IMG/VR virus record: IMGVR_UViG_3300015199_000002
Location: 18,985 to 82,984 of that record
Length of the DNA stretch: 64,000 bases
Direction: 5' to 3' (one strand)
Source of the DNA: a virus
Of this stretch, positions 56,843 to 64,000 are shown piece by piece (position 1 is the first letter of the stretch; every line of letters starts with the position of its first letter). The translations under genes and the position numbers were made by a program. The notes under the pieces were generated by a model, which saw only the letters and a list, made by a program, of their open reading frames with translations, had not been told where the DNA came from and searched no databases.

Positions 56843-57903
56843 GCCAGGGTCTCTCTCCACAGACCTTTGAGGTTCTTCTTCTCCTCAAGACTCTCTTCAG
56901 TCTGATCTATGAGTCTATCCATGATCTCCGCCTCAGTCAAGCGCTCCTTTGTCTCTTCCATCCTGGTGACTTCTGTGGGGATTTTGTCTAGCTTGAATTG
57001 GTTTACCTGCAGGTAGTGGCCCAATTCTGCCTTAAATACTCTTGCTAACTCGCTCTCTGGACCGGTCAGTTTAACCCAAAGCAGATCATACTGACCAATG
57101 TTTGATTCGGGAACCGACTCGCTATACCGGTTGCGGTCTTGCTTACTAAGCCAGTCCGTAGTGAGTTCAAGTTTCACGTGCTTGCGGAGGTTTGTGGGTA
57201 CCAGTTCTAGTGTACCGTCGTCGTATAAGATGTTGAACCCTTTGGGGCCGTCGTTGGCTTCAGAATATGTGATGGAATAAGGAGAACCTAGGTATGAGAA
57301 CAGGCCTACTGCGCCTTTCCTTGGAGGACCGCACTTTATGTCCTGCCGTTTATGGTAATGGCTCGCGATAACTCGGAAGTCAGAAAACGAGTCAGTTGGA
57401 AGTGATGTGGAATCTTTTACATAATGACCTAAATCCGCGCCCATTACTCCTTGATGAATTATCAAGCGGGTCCCAATATCCACTGTGTGTAGGAACTCTT
57501 TTAGCTTATTTGTGTCATTGAAGTATGGAACAATATAGGATTTGAATCGCTCAATGTAGACCGGCGACGATACTACCTGCGCGTACGGGCGTAAAAAGTT
57601 GAGAGCGCTATTATCCCCCTTCTCTGAAAGCATGTCGTGATTGCCAGTATTGATATAAACTTGTTCTGACTCAATTTCCCCTAGTATTTCAATAAGTCGG
57701 TTTGCGATTTCACCGCGTATAATAGCTTTGGCGTCAAGGGTATCGCCGTTCAGGATAATAGGAACGTGCAGTTCCTTAGCTTTTAAGATCATCTGCCTAA
57801 GCGCTGAACTCGCCAGCTCCAAGGTGCCGAGAGTAAAATGAGAGTCGCCTGTGGCTACTGCAATTGGGCTACGCAATTCGGTCACGCTTCCTAGAATTTT
57901 CAA
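56839..57903 (-). CDS. sbcD: SbcD/Mre11-like nuclease
   Basis: 354 residues. Metal-site motifs are AVATGDSHF, ILNGDTLDAK, NTGNHDMLSEKGD, IHQGVMG and ASHYHKRQD in Mre11 order. The C-terminal region (TEVTRMEETKERLTEAEIMD) is helical and probably binds the SbcC coiled-coil base. It acts as exo/endonuclease with the SbcC subunit at DNA ends. The HNH gene overlaps its start by 35 bases. Confidence 0.88.
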   Translation of the reverse strand: MKILGSVTELRSPIAVATGDSHFTLGTLELASSALRQMILKAKELHVPIILNGDTLDAKAIIRGEIANRLIEILGEIESEQVYINTGNHDMLSEKGDNSALNFLRPYAQVVSSPVYIERFKSYIVPYFNDTNKLKEFLHTVDIGTRLIIHQGVMGADLGHYVKDSTSLPTDSFSDFRVIASHYHKRQDIKCGPPRKGAVGLFSYLGSPYSITYSEANDGPKGFNILYDDGTLELVPTNLRKHVKLELTTDWLSKQDRNRYSESVPESNIGQYDLLWVKLTGPESELARVFKAELGHYLQVNQFKLDKIPTEVTRMEETKERLTEAEIMDRLIDQTEESLEEKKNLKGLWRETLA

Positions 57904-58498
57904 CTGCCCACATAGGTTGTATGTTAGAAAAGTGGCAGGCTACTTTTACCTGAGCGTCGTCTGTAAGATCAAAACTTGCTAATGGAAGCCTGTGATCTAG
58001 GCTCCACTGCCCTTTAAGATTGCCGTAGTTGGCCCACGACATGCCCGTCAAAAACATAGACTGAATATGATCTTGAAAATGCGCAATAGAGCAGCCCAAC
58101 AGCTCTAAAGTAGGCGCCGGCTTTTCTTTTCCGTCGAATACACATCGAAGACGACTGCGGAGATTGGCGGCAAGTTTGGTAGGCATATGCTCTGAACGTC
58201 TCCTGCGAGCATAAGCTGATACCTTGTCTCTATTGGCCTGTTTCCAGCGCGCGCCTCTAGCATTCGCTCTTTCTACGTTTTGCTTGCGCCATAAAGCTGA
58301 CCTTTCACATGCTTGCCTACGCTTGACGTCTTGAGGAACCGTTCGCCGCACAGTAAACACATTATCTTTCACGCACTTTTTACATTTTGCCGCCCTGTTA
58401 CTGGCTCCCGTACATTTGCGATTGAACGCCTCAAGAGGTAGATCTAACGCGCATCCTGTGCAAACTTTGCTGTCAGTAAATATTCTAGGTCTGCTCAT
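57869..58498 (-). CDS. HNH homing endonuclease
   Basis: 209 residues. The N-terminus has CTGCALDLPLEAFNRKC and CKKC zinc knuckles. A basic helical middle follows, then the HNH core MSWANYGNLKGQWSLDHRLP and FSNIQPMWAVENSRKRDR. This core closely parallels the HNH gene at 15048..15860 (MSWENYGNKEGQWSIDHIFP), so the two are copies of one mobile family at distant sites. It is inserted between the RecA-like gene (4-base overlap) and sbcD. Confidence 0.85.
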   Translation of the reverse strand: MSRPRIFTDSKVCTGCALDLPLEAFNRKCTGASNRAAKCKKCVKDNVFTVRRTVPQDVKRRQACERSALWRKQNVERANARGARWKQANRDKVSAYARRRRSEHMPTKLAANLRSRLRCVFDGKEKPAPTLELLGCSIAHFQDHIQSMFLTGMSWANYGNLKGQWSLDHRLPLASFDLTDDAQVKVACHFSNIQPMWAVENSRKRDRIA

Positions 58499-59415
58499 TC
58501 TGTCTCTTCCTCATCTTCAGCCATATCCGCGTCAGAAACCTGGGATCCAGCCGACGTAATAACGAAGTCCATCTGGTACACGGAGGTTTTGCCTGCGCTC
58601 AGGTGGTTCTTAGTTACTGTGGCCCTAGTCAAAATGCCGTACTTAACTTTCTTCTTCTTCTCGGTGCGAGTCAGTACCTTGATGCGCTTTAGTCCTATAA
58701 TAAGAGAACTGAAGTATTCTATGCCGGAGCCGCCCTTAGCCTGGTCACCGTGTTGCATGAATCCGATTTTCGCATACGTCTGATTCACCAAGAGAACGCA
58801 AATGCTATCTGGGTACTTGTTAAACATTCCGACCCAATGTCTAATCACCGACCCCGCTTCTTTGGCGTCCTGTCCGGGCTGCCCGTGTTTCTCGTCTGCA
58901 AGATTGCGCTCAGTTTCGGATCTGGACACCGAGGCGCCTACGCTGTCCCAGACCACTAAGATTTTCTCCTTTGGATTGTCTGCCTTCAAAATGTTAATAT
59001 AGTCTTTAACTAGCTGGCCGGCTTTTCTAATCTCGTTGGTCTTGATTATCAGTAGTGTCTTAGGGGCTCCGCCGAACTCAGCCTGGTACCGCTCTAGGTC
59101 TAGCTTGTCCTCGGCATCAACTACAATGACTTTGAACCCGGCTTTTTGCGCCGACGCCATCACCTCGCCGGCGGTGGTACTTTTGCCAGTATCAGGTTTT
59201 CCCATAACTTGGGCGACCTTATTGAAAGGAAGGCAGGGGAGACCTGTCATGCTGCGGATTGGGTTTGCTTCTGGGAGAGGGACCCCGTCATCGGCGGTAT
59301 AAACCTTGGCCTCCCCGGACGTGTTTGTGAGAATTCTCTGCATGGACTCGTCTTTTGCGTAAAGAGCGCGAACTCTGTCCGCGACTGACTGCGTATTACT
59401 TTGCTTTGCTGCCAT
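58495..59415 (-). CDS. RecA-like recombinase
   Basis: 306 residues. QVMGKPDTGKST (P-loop, 72-80), VIVVDAEDK, ILVVWDSVGAS (Walker B) and LLVNQTYAKIGFMQHGDQ followed by AKGGSGIEYFSS (L2 and DNA-binding region) define a RecA/UvsX-type strand-exchange protein. The C-terminus is acidic (DADMAEDEEETE), as in RecA, where it modulates DNA binding. It works with SSB and SbcCD in recombination and recombination-dependent replication. Confidence 0.9.
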   Translation of the reverse strand: MAAKQSNTQSVADRVRALYAKDESMQRILTNTSGEAKVYTADDGVPLPEANPIRSMTGLPCLPFNKVAQVMGKPDTGKSTTAGEVMASAQKAGFKVIVVDAEDKLDLERYQAEFGGAPKTLLIIKTNEIRKAGQLVKDYINILKADNPKEKILVVWDSVGASVSRSETERNLADEKHGQPGQDAKEAGSVIRHWVGMFNKYPDSICVLLVNQTYAKIGFMQHGDQAKGGSGIEYFSSLIIGLKRIKVLTRTEKKKKVKYGILTRATVTKNHLSAGKTSVYQMDFVITSAGSQVSDADMAEDEEETE

Positions 59416-59683
59416 AATGCCGGATCAACTTTCTTTTGCTGTCGTATAATCTCAACGTAATTGTTTTGTTTTTATTTTTCCTGAAGGAGTAAAAGGCAAC
59501 CTTTTCTATGTCAAGCATCGCGGATAGTTGTGAGAGCTCTAAAATTCCGAACTGATCGACTTTGATAAAAACCCTCATTGACTTGTCAGTTAAACTCGAG
59601 GTAGCCGGTCGAGGCAGAGCATTGATAGCCTCGTTTGATTGCGTTCTCTTCGCCACTTGCTGCCGGCTACAAACTTTTTTCAT
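59396..59683 (-). CDS. Hypothetical protein
   Basis: 95 residues. A basic N-terminus (VCSRQQVAKRTQSNEA) leads to an alpha/beta domain (MRVFIKVDQFGILELSQLSA, KTITLRLYDSKRKLIRHYG). It overlaps the RecA-like gene by 20 bases. An internal ATG (MRVFIKV) could give a shorter form. Function is unknown. Confidence 0.5.
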   Translation of the reverse strand: MKKVCSRQQVAKRTQSNEAINALPRPATSSLTDKSMRVFIKVDQFGILELSQLSAMLDIEKVAFYSFRKNKNKTITLRLYDSKRKLIRHYGSKAK

Positions 59684-59892
59684 TGGAGGGTGTCCAGTAC
59701 TTTGTTAGAGCGGAACCGCGCCCAAAGTACTATAGCGATCACAGTCCCTACCCATAGAATATTAAGCCTTGATCTTGGGTAGTATAAGAACTCATTAGCG
59801 ACGCCCCATAAAATGTATAGCATCGCTACTGTGGTGGACAGCATTAAGGCAAAGATTATAGTAACGGCAGCCCAATCTAAAAACTTTTTCAT
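59680..59892 (-). CDS. Two-pass membrane protein
   Basis: 70 residues from ATG at 59892, which overlaps the upstream stop (ATGA) and has AGGAG upstream. Two hydrophobic helices (AAVTIIFALMLSTTVAMLYI and LNILWVGTVIAIVLWARF) are joined by a polar loop with YYPRSR. A membrane role during infection is likely; holin function is only one possibility. Confidence 0.55.
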   Translation of the reverse strand: MKKFLDWAAVTIIFALMLSTTVAMLYILWGVANEFLYYPRSRLNILWVGTVIAIVLWARFRSNKVLDTLQ

Positions 59893-60293
59893 CCAGTACT
59901 CCTGCACATTTGTCTAAAATAAACGTGGCACTGCTCAAAGATTTTAAGGTAGTTGTGTAGCGCCTCTGCTTCCACTTCAGCCTCATCGAAACCTTTCTGT
60001 TCTCCGGCCACTAGCTCGCTCATCTCTACCTGAGCGTTGAGCAGTACATCGCTGGGTTTCTTATCCCCAGCTTTGGCCCCCTCTAGATACACCGCGGCTC
60101 GGATCGCCTTAACTCCTTGTTTGCGCATCCTGGCGTCCAAAGAAGCTATACTCAACTCATTATTGATAACCATCTGGGCATGCAAAAATTCGCCTGCCAG
60201 GAGTTCTGCCTCAGTTACGGTGACTGACTCCTCGTAGGCTGCTTTGATCTTTGCTTCTAGTGCTGCACATAGTGCTTGGGTGTTCTTACGCAT
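59889..60293 (-). CDS. Conserved helical phage protein
   Basis: 134 residues, all-helical (ALCAALEAKIKAAYEESVTV, MRKQGVKAIRAAVYLEGAKA, VEAEALHNYLKIFEQCHVYF). It looks like a protein often found in phage early regions. The function is unknown. A stop/start overlap links it to the membrane gene downstream. Confidence 0.55.
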   Translation of the reverse strand: MRKNTQALCAALEAKIKAAYEESVTVTEAELLAGEFLHAQMVINNELSIASLDARMRKQGVKAIRAAVYLEGAKAGDKKPSDVLLNAQVEMSELVAGEQKGFDEAEVEAEALHNYLKIFEQCHVYFRQMCRSTG

Positions 60294-60315
60294 ATAATCA
60301 GTATACGATGGGTAT

Positions 60316-60522
60316 TTATATTTTACAAGTGGATTGTATAAAAATAGGCGCTAATTCTAGTTCTGCTTCTTTGAATATGTGGAAGCTACCCGGCTCATCA
60401 AGACCAAGTCTGACGCAGTACTGGTACTTGGGTTCATCGAAATAGTTAAGAACCGTGCCGTATTGACCTTCGAAAAACCCCGCGGTTGTTACTTTGACAG
60501 AGGCTCCGTATTTGAATTTCAT
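60316..60522 (-). CDS. Small SH3/KOW-like protein
   Basis: 68 residues. YGASVKVTTAGFFEGQYGTV followed by YQYCVRLGLD and AELELAPI gives a five-strand SH3/KOW-like barrel pattern, often seen in nucleic-acid-associated proteins. The start overlaps the upstream 58-aa gene (ATGA). Confidence 0.6.
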   Translation of the reverse strand: MKFKYGASVKVTTAGFFEGQYGTVLNYFDEPKYQYCVRLGLDEPGSFHIFKEAELELAPIFIQSTCKI

Positions 60523-60695
60523 ACTGCTACGTACCTAGCTAGGATCTCTTTCTGGGCGGTCTCTTTGTCGCAGTGAGTTAAGGAGTAGTAGTAAGGATTC
60601 TCGTCGCCTATATTGTCCCACAAACGCAGATAATTCCCCTTAATGAACTGTTCTTCCTGATACTTTGCCGCTTTTAGGTAGTTATTTATACCCAT
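60519..60695 (-). CDS. Small hypothetical protein
   Basis: 58 residues, shorter than common limits. ATG at 60695 has AAGGA nine bases upstream, and its TGA overlaps the next ATG. The sequence (INNYLKAAKYQEEQFIKGNY, YYYSLTHCDKETAQKEILAR) is mainly helical. Function is unknown. Confidence 0.65.
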   Translation of the reverse strand: MGINNYLKAAKYQEEQFIKGNYLRLWDNIGDENPYYYSLTHCDKETAQKEILARYVAV

Positions 60696-60704
60696 ACTAT
60701 ATCC

Positions 60705-61190
60705 TTAAAAAGTTAGTCCAACAGAGGCGTTGACGGTGCCGTTTGTGAAACCGGCTAAACCTATGCCTATCGGCCCTAGGACTCCCTTATACACCGACAA
60801 ACCGTAAGCGGGGGTAGATGCATTTAGTGATAGGGGGATTGCTATATTGACAGCTACCGTCGTTGGCGATCCTCCCTTAGTGATTTCCTTAGTCTGTGTC
60901 TCAGTCACTGCGGTCTGGTCAGTCTCTTTAGAGTCTGTCTTGCGAGTAGTCTTATCGTCCTCGACCGCAGTAGTCGTCGTCGTGGTGGTGCCGTCTGGCT
61001 TAGATACCACCACGGTGACAGTCTCTTTGTGCTTGTCTTTGTTAGTGTCGGTTTTAACTGTGTCGGTCTTTTTCTCTACTTCGACCACCTTAGTTTCAAT
61101 CTTAACTTTCTCAGGAACAGTATACCGGCCTATAGCGAATGCTGCCAGCAACATAATTCCACCTAGTATCGCTTGTGTCTTTTCGGTCAT
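60705..61190 (-). CDS. Membrane-anchored periplasmic protein, spanin-like architecture
   Basis: 161 residues. An N-terminal membrane helix (AILGGIMLLAAFAIGRYTVP) is followed by a long charged Thr/Lys-rich coiled stretch (VEVEKKTDTVKTDTNKDKHK), and a small glycine-rich beta domain (YGLSVYKGVLGPIGIGLAGF) ending in VGLTF. Such N-in, C-out proteins occur in phage lysis or envelope regions. It resembles an inner-membrane spanin in layout, but the beta C-terminus is unlike classical i-spanins. Function is inferred. Confidence 0.6.
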   Translation of the reverse strand: MTEKTQAILGGIMLLAAFAIGRYTVPEKVKIETKVVEVEKKTDTVKTDTNKDKHKETVTVVVSKPDGTTTTTTTAVEDDKTTRKTDSKETDQTAVTETQTKEITKGGSPTTVAVNIAIPLSLNASTPAYGLSVYKGVLGPIGIGLAGFTNGTVNASVGLTF

Positions 61191-61297
61191 TGGGTCTTAA
61201 CTCCTAGTGCGTTTAAAAACTCAAACAGGGCAAGTACAGATAAGAACAGCATCGCTGTCATGATGGCGTAGGCGGCTATAAAATACAGACACTTCAT
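61187..61297 (-). CDS. 36-residue membrane peptide
   Basis: Start (61297) and stop (61187) both overlap neighbours by four bases (ATGA on each side), which strongly supports translation despite the length. It is almost one hydrophobic helix (CLYFIAAYAIMTAMLFLSVL) with a short polar end (GVKTQ). It lies next to the spanin-like gene and may belong to the same function. Confidence 0.65.
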   Translation of the reverse strand: MKCLYFIAAYAIMTAMLFLSVLALFEFLNALGVKTQ

Positions 61298-61791
61298 CGG
61301 AACTTCGTCCAGCCTAGTCTTTTGGGAATTGTGACCGTCCTTGGTTTACTAGCCATATCCTTGGCAATTTGAATTACCTCTTCTGCAGCCTTATTAACCC
61401 TGTCTACGGAGTCTTGTGCAGCCGTTGACATAGTCAGAGTAGGCGTCCAGTTACCTAGCATGTCTCTGTAGACGTGTCCGCATGTGCATCGGTTATTTGG
61501 GAAATTAACGAAGTGCTCGTCTGCCGCGGCGTTTTTAGTGGTGCCGCAGGGTTTAGGGGTAGTGTTCCATGGGGGCAGCTCTACTACCTTCCACTTTTCT
61601 GCTGGTGGGTTCATCGTCACGTAGTCCTTGAATTGATGCTTTGGGTATGTCGGAGGATCTTCTAGTGCTACTTCACGAGCTACGAATATCTCAGACAATT
61701 CTTTTTTGCACTGTCTGCAGTAATGGTAGGTCTCGCCAAACTCGGTGGCTTGGGCCTTAACCATTTCTGAGTAGCACTGGGGGCAGGTCAC
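61294..61791 (-). CDS. Zinc-ribbon protein
   Basis: 165 residues. The start is a GTG at 61791, which overlaps the upstream stop (GTGA) and follows GAGGAG by seven bases; the longer ATG form is less likely. CPQC and CRQC form a zinc ribbon near the N-terminus, and CTCG in the middle adds further Cys. A C-terminal helix (SVDRVNKAAEEVIQIAKDM) follows. Function is unknown. Confidence 0.6.
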   Translation of the reverse strand: MTCPQCYSEMVKAQATEFGETYHYCRQCKKELSEIFVAREVALEDPPTYPKHQFKDYVTMNPPAEKWKVVELPPWNTTPKPCGTTKNAAADEHFVNFPNNRCTCGHVYRDMLGNWTPTLTMSTAAQDSVDRVNKAAEEVIQIAKDMASKPRTVTIPKRLGWTKFR

Positions 61792-62006
61792 TTCTGCGCT
61801 CCTCGGTCCAGATAACTTCCCATCTTTTCGCAACTGAGCCTGATCCCTTTAATCCGGTAAGGCAGCGTTTCGTGCTCTACTTCTCTATATGCCTCTGCCG
61901 ATAGTCTAGTGGGGAACAGATGTCCTACTCGTACAAACCTTCCGGATACTTGTTCCACAAGAAGCTCAAAACCTACTCTTACTTTTTTCTGTGTTGACTT
62001 GTTCAT
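61788..62006 (-). CDS. Hypothetical protein
   Basis: 72 residues. The ATG overlaps the stop of the repeat gene upstream, with GGAG before it. A basic, beta-rich sequence (VRVGFELLVEQVSGRFVRVG, YREVEHETLPYRIKGIRL). No family is recognised. Confidence 0.5.
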   Translation of the reverse strand: MNKSTQKKVRVGFELLVEQVSGRFVRVGHLFPTRLSAEAYREVEHETLPYRIKGIRLSCEKMGSYLDRGAQK

Positions 62007-62479
62007 TCTCCGCTCCTTTTAGGTCTATTGCTATCCCAATATGATAAAGCTCTGGCGCCTAATTCTCCTGACTGACGAGCTACTTCTATTAGTAAGGCCG
62101 AAGCAATAACAAATTGATCATAGTCGGAGTATTGCTTGTATGTGGGCGCAGTTAATTTTTCAGTTGGTTGGGTTTCATTTTTGTCTAAATAACCCTCGGA
62201 CACCTGAGCGTCGCTAAACACCTGAGCGTCGCTAAACACCTGAGCGTCGCTAAACACCTGAGCGTCGCCGTACACCCAAGCGTTGCCGAACACCTGAGCG
62301 TTGCCGTACACCTTAGCGTCGCCGTACACCCAGCAGGAGCCGTCTTGGGAGAGGTTAGCCTCCTTCTCAATGTAGCCTCCTAGTTCGCCTGTAGGTTTGC
62401 CGTCAAGTAACCTCTCGATTCTATAGAGAGTCTTGCCATAAACTTCTAACTTAAGATCTAACCGTAGTTTGTATTTCAT
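62003..62479 (-). CDS. Hexapeptide-repeat beta-helix protein (repeat family, locus 3)
   Basis: 158 residues. The N-terminal ~47 residues (YKLRLDLKLEVYGKTLYRIE, GGYIEKEANLSQDGSCW) are shared with loci 1 and 2 in both protein and DNA. Seven 18-base units at 62207-62332 encode WVYGDA, KVYGNA, QVFGNA and then three identical QVFSDA units. The C-terminal domain (YSDYDQFVIASALLIEVARQ) is unrelated to those of loci 1 and 2. It lies in inverted orientation relative to them, about 30 kb away. Confidence 0.8.
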   Translation of the reverse strand: MKYKLRLDLKLEVYGKTLYRIERLLDGKPTGELGGYIEKEANLSQDGSCWVYGDAKVYGNAQVFGNAWVYGDAQVFSDAQVFSDAQVFSDAQVSEGYLDKNETQPTEKLTAPTYKQYSDYDQFVIASALLIEVARQSGELGARALSYWDSNRPKRSGE

Positions 62480-62847
62480 TCTAACTCTTCCTCTTCGTTT
62501 CGATCTTCCTTATCCTCACATTCAGGCAAAGGTCCTTCAAGCTTATAACGGCTGTTCTCGGTTGTCAAGACCATGTACCCATCGACATGGGGCGCTGCGT
62601 CCAATACCCAGCTTGTCACCATACCGCTCCAGGGGAACGTTCCTATCATGATGGAGGGTCCTCCTCCTCGGTTAATTATGGTGATCCTGCCTGTATATGG
62701 GGCGCCTTCTTTGATTTCTGATTCACCGTGTTTTGGGGAGTCTACGGTGCCTAGTTTGGTCAGGGAGTACCGTCCGAACGGCAGGGTTGTTAGTGCCTGC
62801 GGGACCTTAGGGTAGATTTCGCTATCAATTTGGATTGTGTTACTCAT
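62476..62847 (-). CDS. Hypothetical protein
   Basis: 123 residues. A beta-rich body (GRYSLTKLGTVDSPKHGESE, YTGRITIINRGGGPSIMIGT) ends in a strongly acidic tail (EDKEDRNEEEELE). The stop overlaps the start of the repeat gene by four bases. No family is recognised. Confidence 0.55.
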   Translation of the reverse strand: MSNTIQIDSEIYPKVPQALTTLPFGRYSLTKLGTVDSPKHGESEIKEGAPYTGRITIINRGGGPSIMIGTFPWSGMVTSWVLDAAPHVDGYMVLTTENSRYKLEGPLPECEDKEDRNEEEELE

Positions 62848-62859
62848 TTGTTACTTCCC

Positions 62860-63066
62860 TCAGTAATTATGTACTTCGTACTCGTTCATAAGACCCAGTA
62901 ATACGTCCCTAACTTCCTGAAGATCGTTACGATTTTCGTACTTTATCCTGTTACGTAACCAGTTATCCATCTCAGAGCAGACCATCATCCAGTCTCCTGC
63001 TTTGAGGGTCAGTTTATACTCTTCCTGTTCTTCTGGTAAATTAAATTCTAAGATAGCTTTTGGCAT
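62860..63066 (-). CDS. Conserved small phage protein
   Basis: 68 residues. The pattern AILEFNLPEEQEEYKLTLKA, then DNWLRNRIKYENRND and VRDVLLGLMNEY, is typical of a small phage protein found widely next to replication genes, of unknown function. Confidence 0.65.
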   Translation of the reverse strand: MPKAILEFNLPEEQEEYKLTLKAGDWMMVCSEMDNWLRNRIKYENRNDLQEVRDVLLGLMNEYEVHNY

Positions 63067-63067
63067 A

Positions 63068-63478
63068 TCAACAACTTTCCATACTTACGTTATCAGGTTC
63101 CACTTCAACTACGCAATAATATTCAGGAGAATCCCCTCTCCAAGCCATTACCGCCCCCTCAAACCCTGACGCCACGGCTTCCTGGATGTCGCTCTTTACC
63201 TGAGTATACGCCCTATGGCATTCCTCGGTAGCTAAAGACAACAGCTTGGATTTAGGCTCATAAGTCAATTCTTTGTAAACCATACTTGACACTAGCGACG
63301 CTATCACATTGAGCCTAGCCGTGTGGCCGAACTCAGCACCATACAACTTGACTTGTTCGTTAGTTAAACTCAACACTTCCTCAACCATAGCGGTCGTGAA
63401 TTGCATAAGCCATTGCTCTTGTGTTATCGTACTCTCTGTATCTTCTGGTATCGGAGGCATGTTCTTAGGTTTTTTCAT
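63068..63478 (-). CDS. Hypothetical protein
   Basis: 136 residues, mainly helical (QWLMQFTTAMVEEVLSLTNE, LNVIASLVSSMVYKELTYEP) with a final beta pair (PEYYCVVEVEPDN). No family is recognised. It is separated by one base from the gene downstream. Confidence 0.5.
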   Translation of the reverse strand: MKKPKNMPPIPEDTESTITQEQWLMQFTTAMVEEVLSLTNEQVKLYGAEFGHTARLNVIASLVSSMVYKELTYEPKSKLLSLATEECHRAYTQVKSDIQEAVASGFEGAVMAWRGDSPEYYCVVEVEPDNVSMESC

Positions 63479-63484
63479 TTGACC

Positions 63485-64000
63485 CTACGTTAAATGTGTG
63501 TTATTAGGGTTACCCGATTCTACGATAGAAGGTGAGTTCTCTCCCCACGATATCGTAACGTCGTTATTATCCACAGTCCCGCTGACGATTTTGTACTTAG
63601 CCTCTTTCAGCATGTCCATGAGTTTATGTGGCTCTGTACAGTTCATTTTTTTGAAGTCAAGTTGAACGTAGCATCTTCCGACTTGAGTGGCGGAGAGTAT
63701 CTGATCGTTCAAGCGAATAAAGATCTCATCGACGTAGTAGTATTTATTAGCGGAACTCATCTCCATAGCCTTCTCCGGAGTGGTTATTGGAGGAGGTCTT
63801 TTGGTGTCTGAAAAAGGGTTATTTTCTGTGGTTTGTTGTGGTTCACTCCCGAATTCGTGAGCGTTGCCGTACACCAGAGCGTTGCTGAACACATAAGCGT
63901 TGCCGAACACCCAAGCGTTGCCGTACACCTGAGCGTCGCCGTACACCTGAGCGTCGCCGTACACCTGAGCGTCGCCGGACACCCAAGAGTAGCCGGAAAC
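63485..64000 (-). CDS. Hexapeptide-repeat protein (repeat family, locus 4), partial
   Basis: The reading frame is open to the right edge, so the start is outside the window; 171 residues are visible. At least seven 18-base-type units (WVSGDA, QVYGDA, QVYGNA, WVFGNA, YVFSNA, LVYGNA) cover 63860-64000. A distinct C-terminal domain (EKAMEMSSANKYYYVDEIFI, MLKEAKYKIVSGTVDNNDVT) follows a Pro/Thr-rich linker. This is a fourth member of the family with a third type of C-terminal domain. Confidence 0.7.
   Translation of the reverse strand, partial: VSGYSWVSGDAQVYGDAQVYGDAQVYGNAWVFGNAYVFSNALVYGNAHEFGSEPQQTTENNPFSDTKRPPPITTPEKAMEMSSANKYYYVDEIFIRLNDQILSATQVGRCYVQLDFKKMNCTEPHKLMDMLKEAKYKIVSGTVDNNDVTISWGENSPSIVESGNPNNTHLT

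Overview
This 64 kb window is one contiguous piece of a tailed double-stranded DNA bacteriophage. It has a full head-packaging set (terminase large subunit, portal, scaffold, major capsid protein), fibre genes, the start of a tail-tube module, a phage-style replication and recombination set, several homing endonucleases, and no ribosomal or ordinary cellular genes. The neighbouring pair at 856..1767 and <1..835 resembles the tube and packaged-DNA-stabilisation proteins of short-tailed phages, so a podovirus-like particle is the best guess. Lipobox signal sequences, a prepilin-like protein and periplasmic enzymes point to a Gram-negative host. The host genus cannot be read from the sequence.

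Layout. (1) 1-27.8 kb, minus strand: morphogenesis. In transcription order this runs small genes, terminase, portal, GIY-YIG endonuclease, scaffold, a first fibre block, a papain-fold hydrolase, (HNH gene on the plus strand), major capsid protein, a capsid-adjacent protein carrying an ice-binding-like domain, a second fibre block with an HNH gene in it, and the tube proteins. (2) 27.9-32.2 kb: two metallophosphoesterases (plus), a serine recombinase and an HNH gene (minus), and two long structured non-coding stretches. (3) 32.25-39.2 kb, plus strand: a dense run of small accessory genes, including two beta-helix repeat genes, a second SSB-like protein, a UV-dimer glycosylase homologue, a type IV prepilin-like protein, a metallopeptidase lipoprotein and a collagen-like lipoprotein. 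(4) 39.2-64 kb, minus strand: small genes, family A DNA polymerase, primase-helicase, SSB, dNMP kinase, exported ClpP-like protease, CYTH protein, lytic transglycosylase, cytosine methyltransferase (fully overlapped by a second long reading frame), SbcC/SbcD, RecA-like recombinase, and two more beta-helix repeat genes near the right edge.

How it fits together. The polymerase, primase-helicase, SSB, RecA-like and SbcCD proteins form a largely self-sufficient replication and recombination set. The dNMP kinase supplies precursors, and the methyltransferase probably protects or marks the DNA. Genes are very tightly packed, with many 4-bp stop/start overlaps (ATGA or GTGA) that fix start codons and imply translational coupling. 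Several transcription-unit heads (29689, 31249, 46810, 49066 on the minus strand) have no Shine-Dalgarno but a -35/-10 pair ending 6-8 bases before the ATG, which suggests leaderless mRNAs.

Most notable observations: a DUF3494 ice-binding-like domain inserted in a particle-gene product beside the capsid gene; a methyltransferase gene sharing nearly its whole length with a second same-strand frame that could start at an overlapping GTG; an 18-base-repeat beta-helix family at four loci, in one of which every difference between units changes an amino acid; paired hairpins with the same loop sequence between ssb and the primase-helicase gene; a 133-codon frame whose only well-placed start is ACG; and a cluster of envelope-directed accessory proteins (prepilin-like, metallopeptidase and collagen-like).
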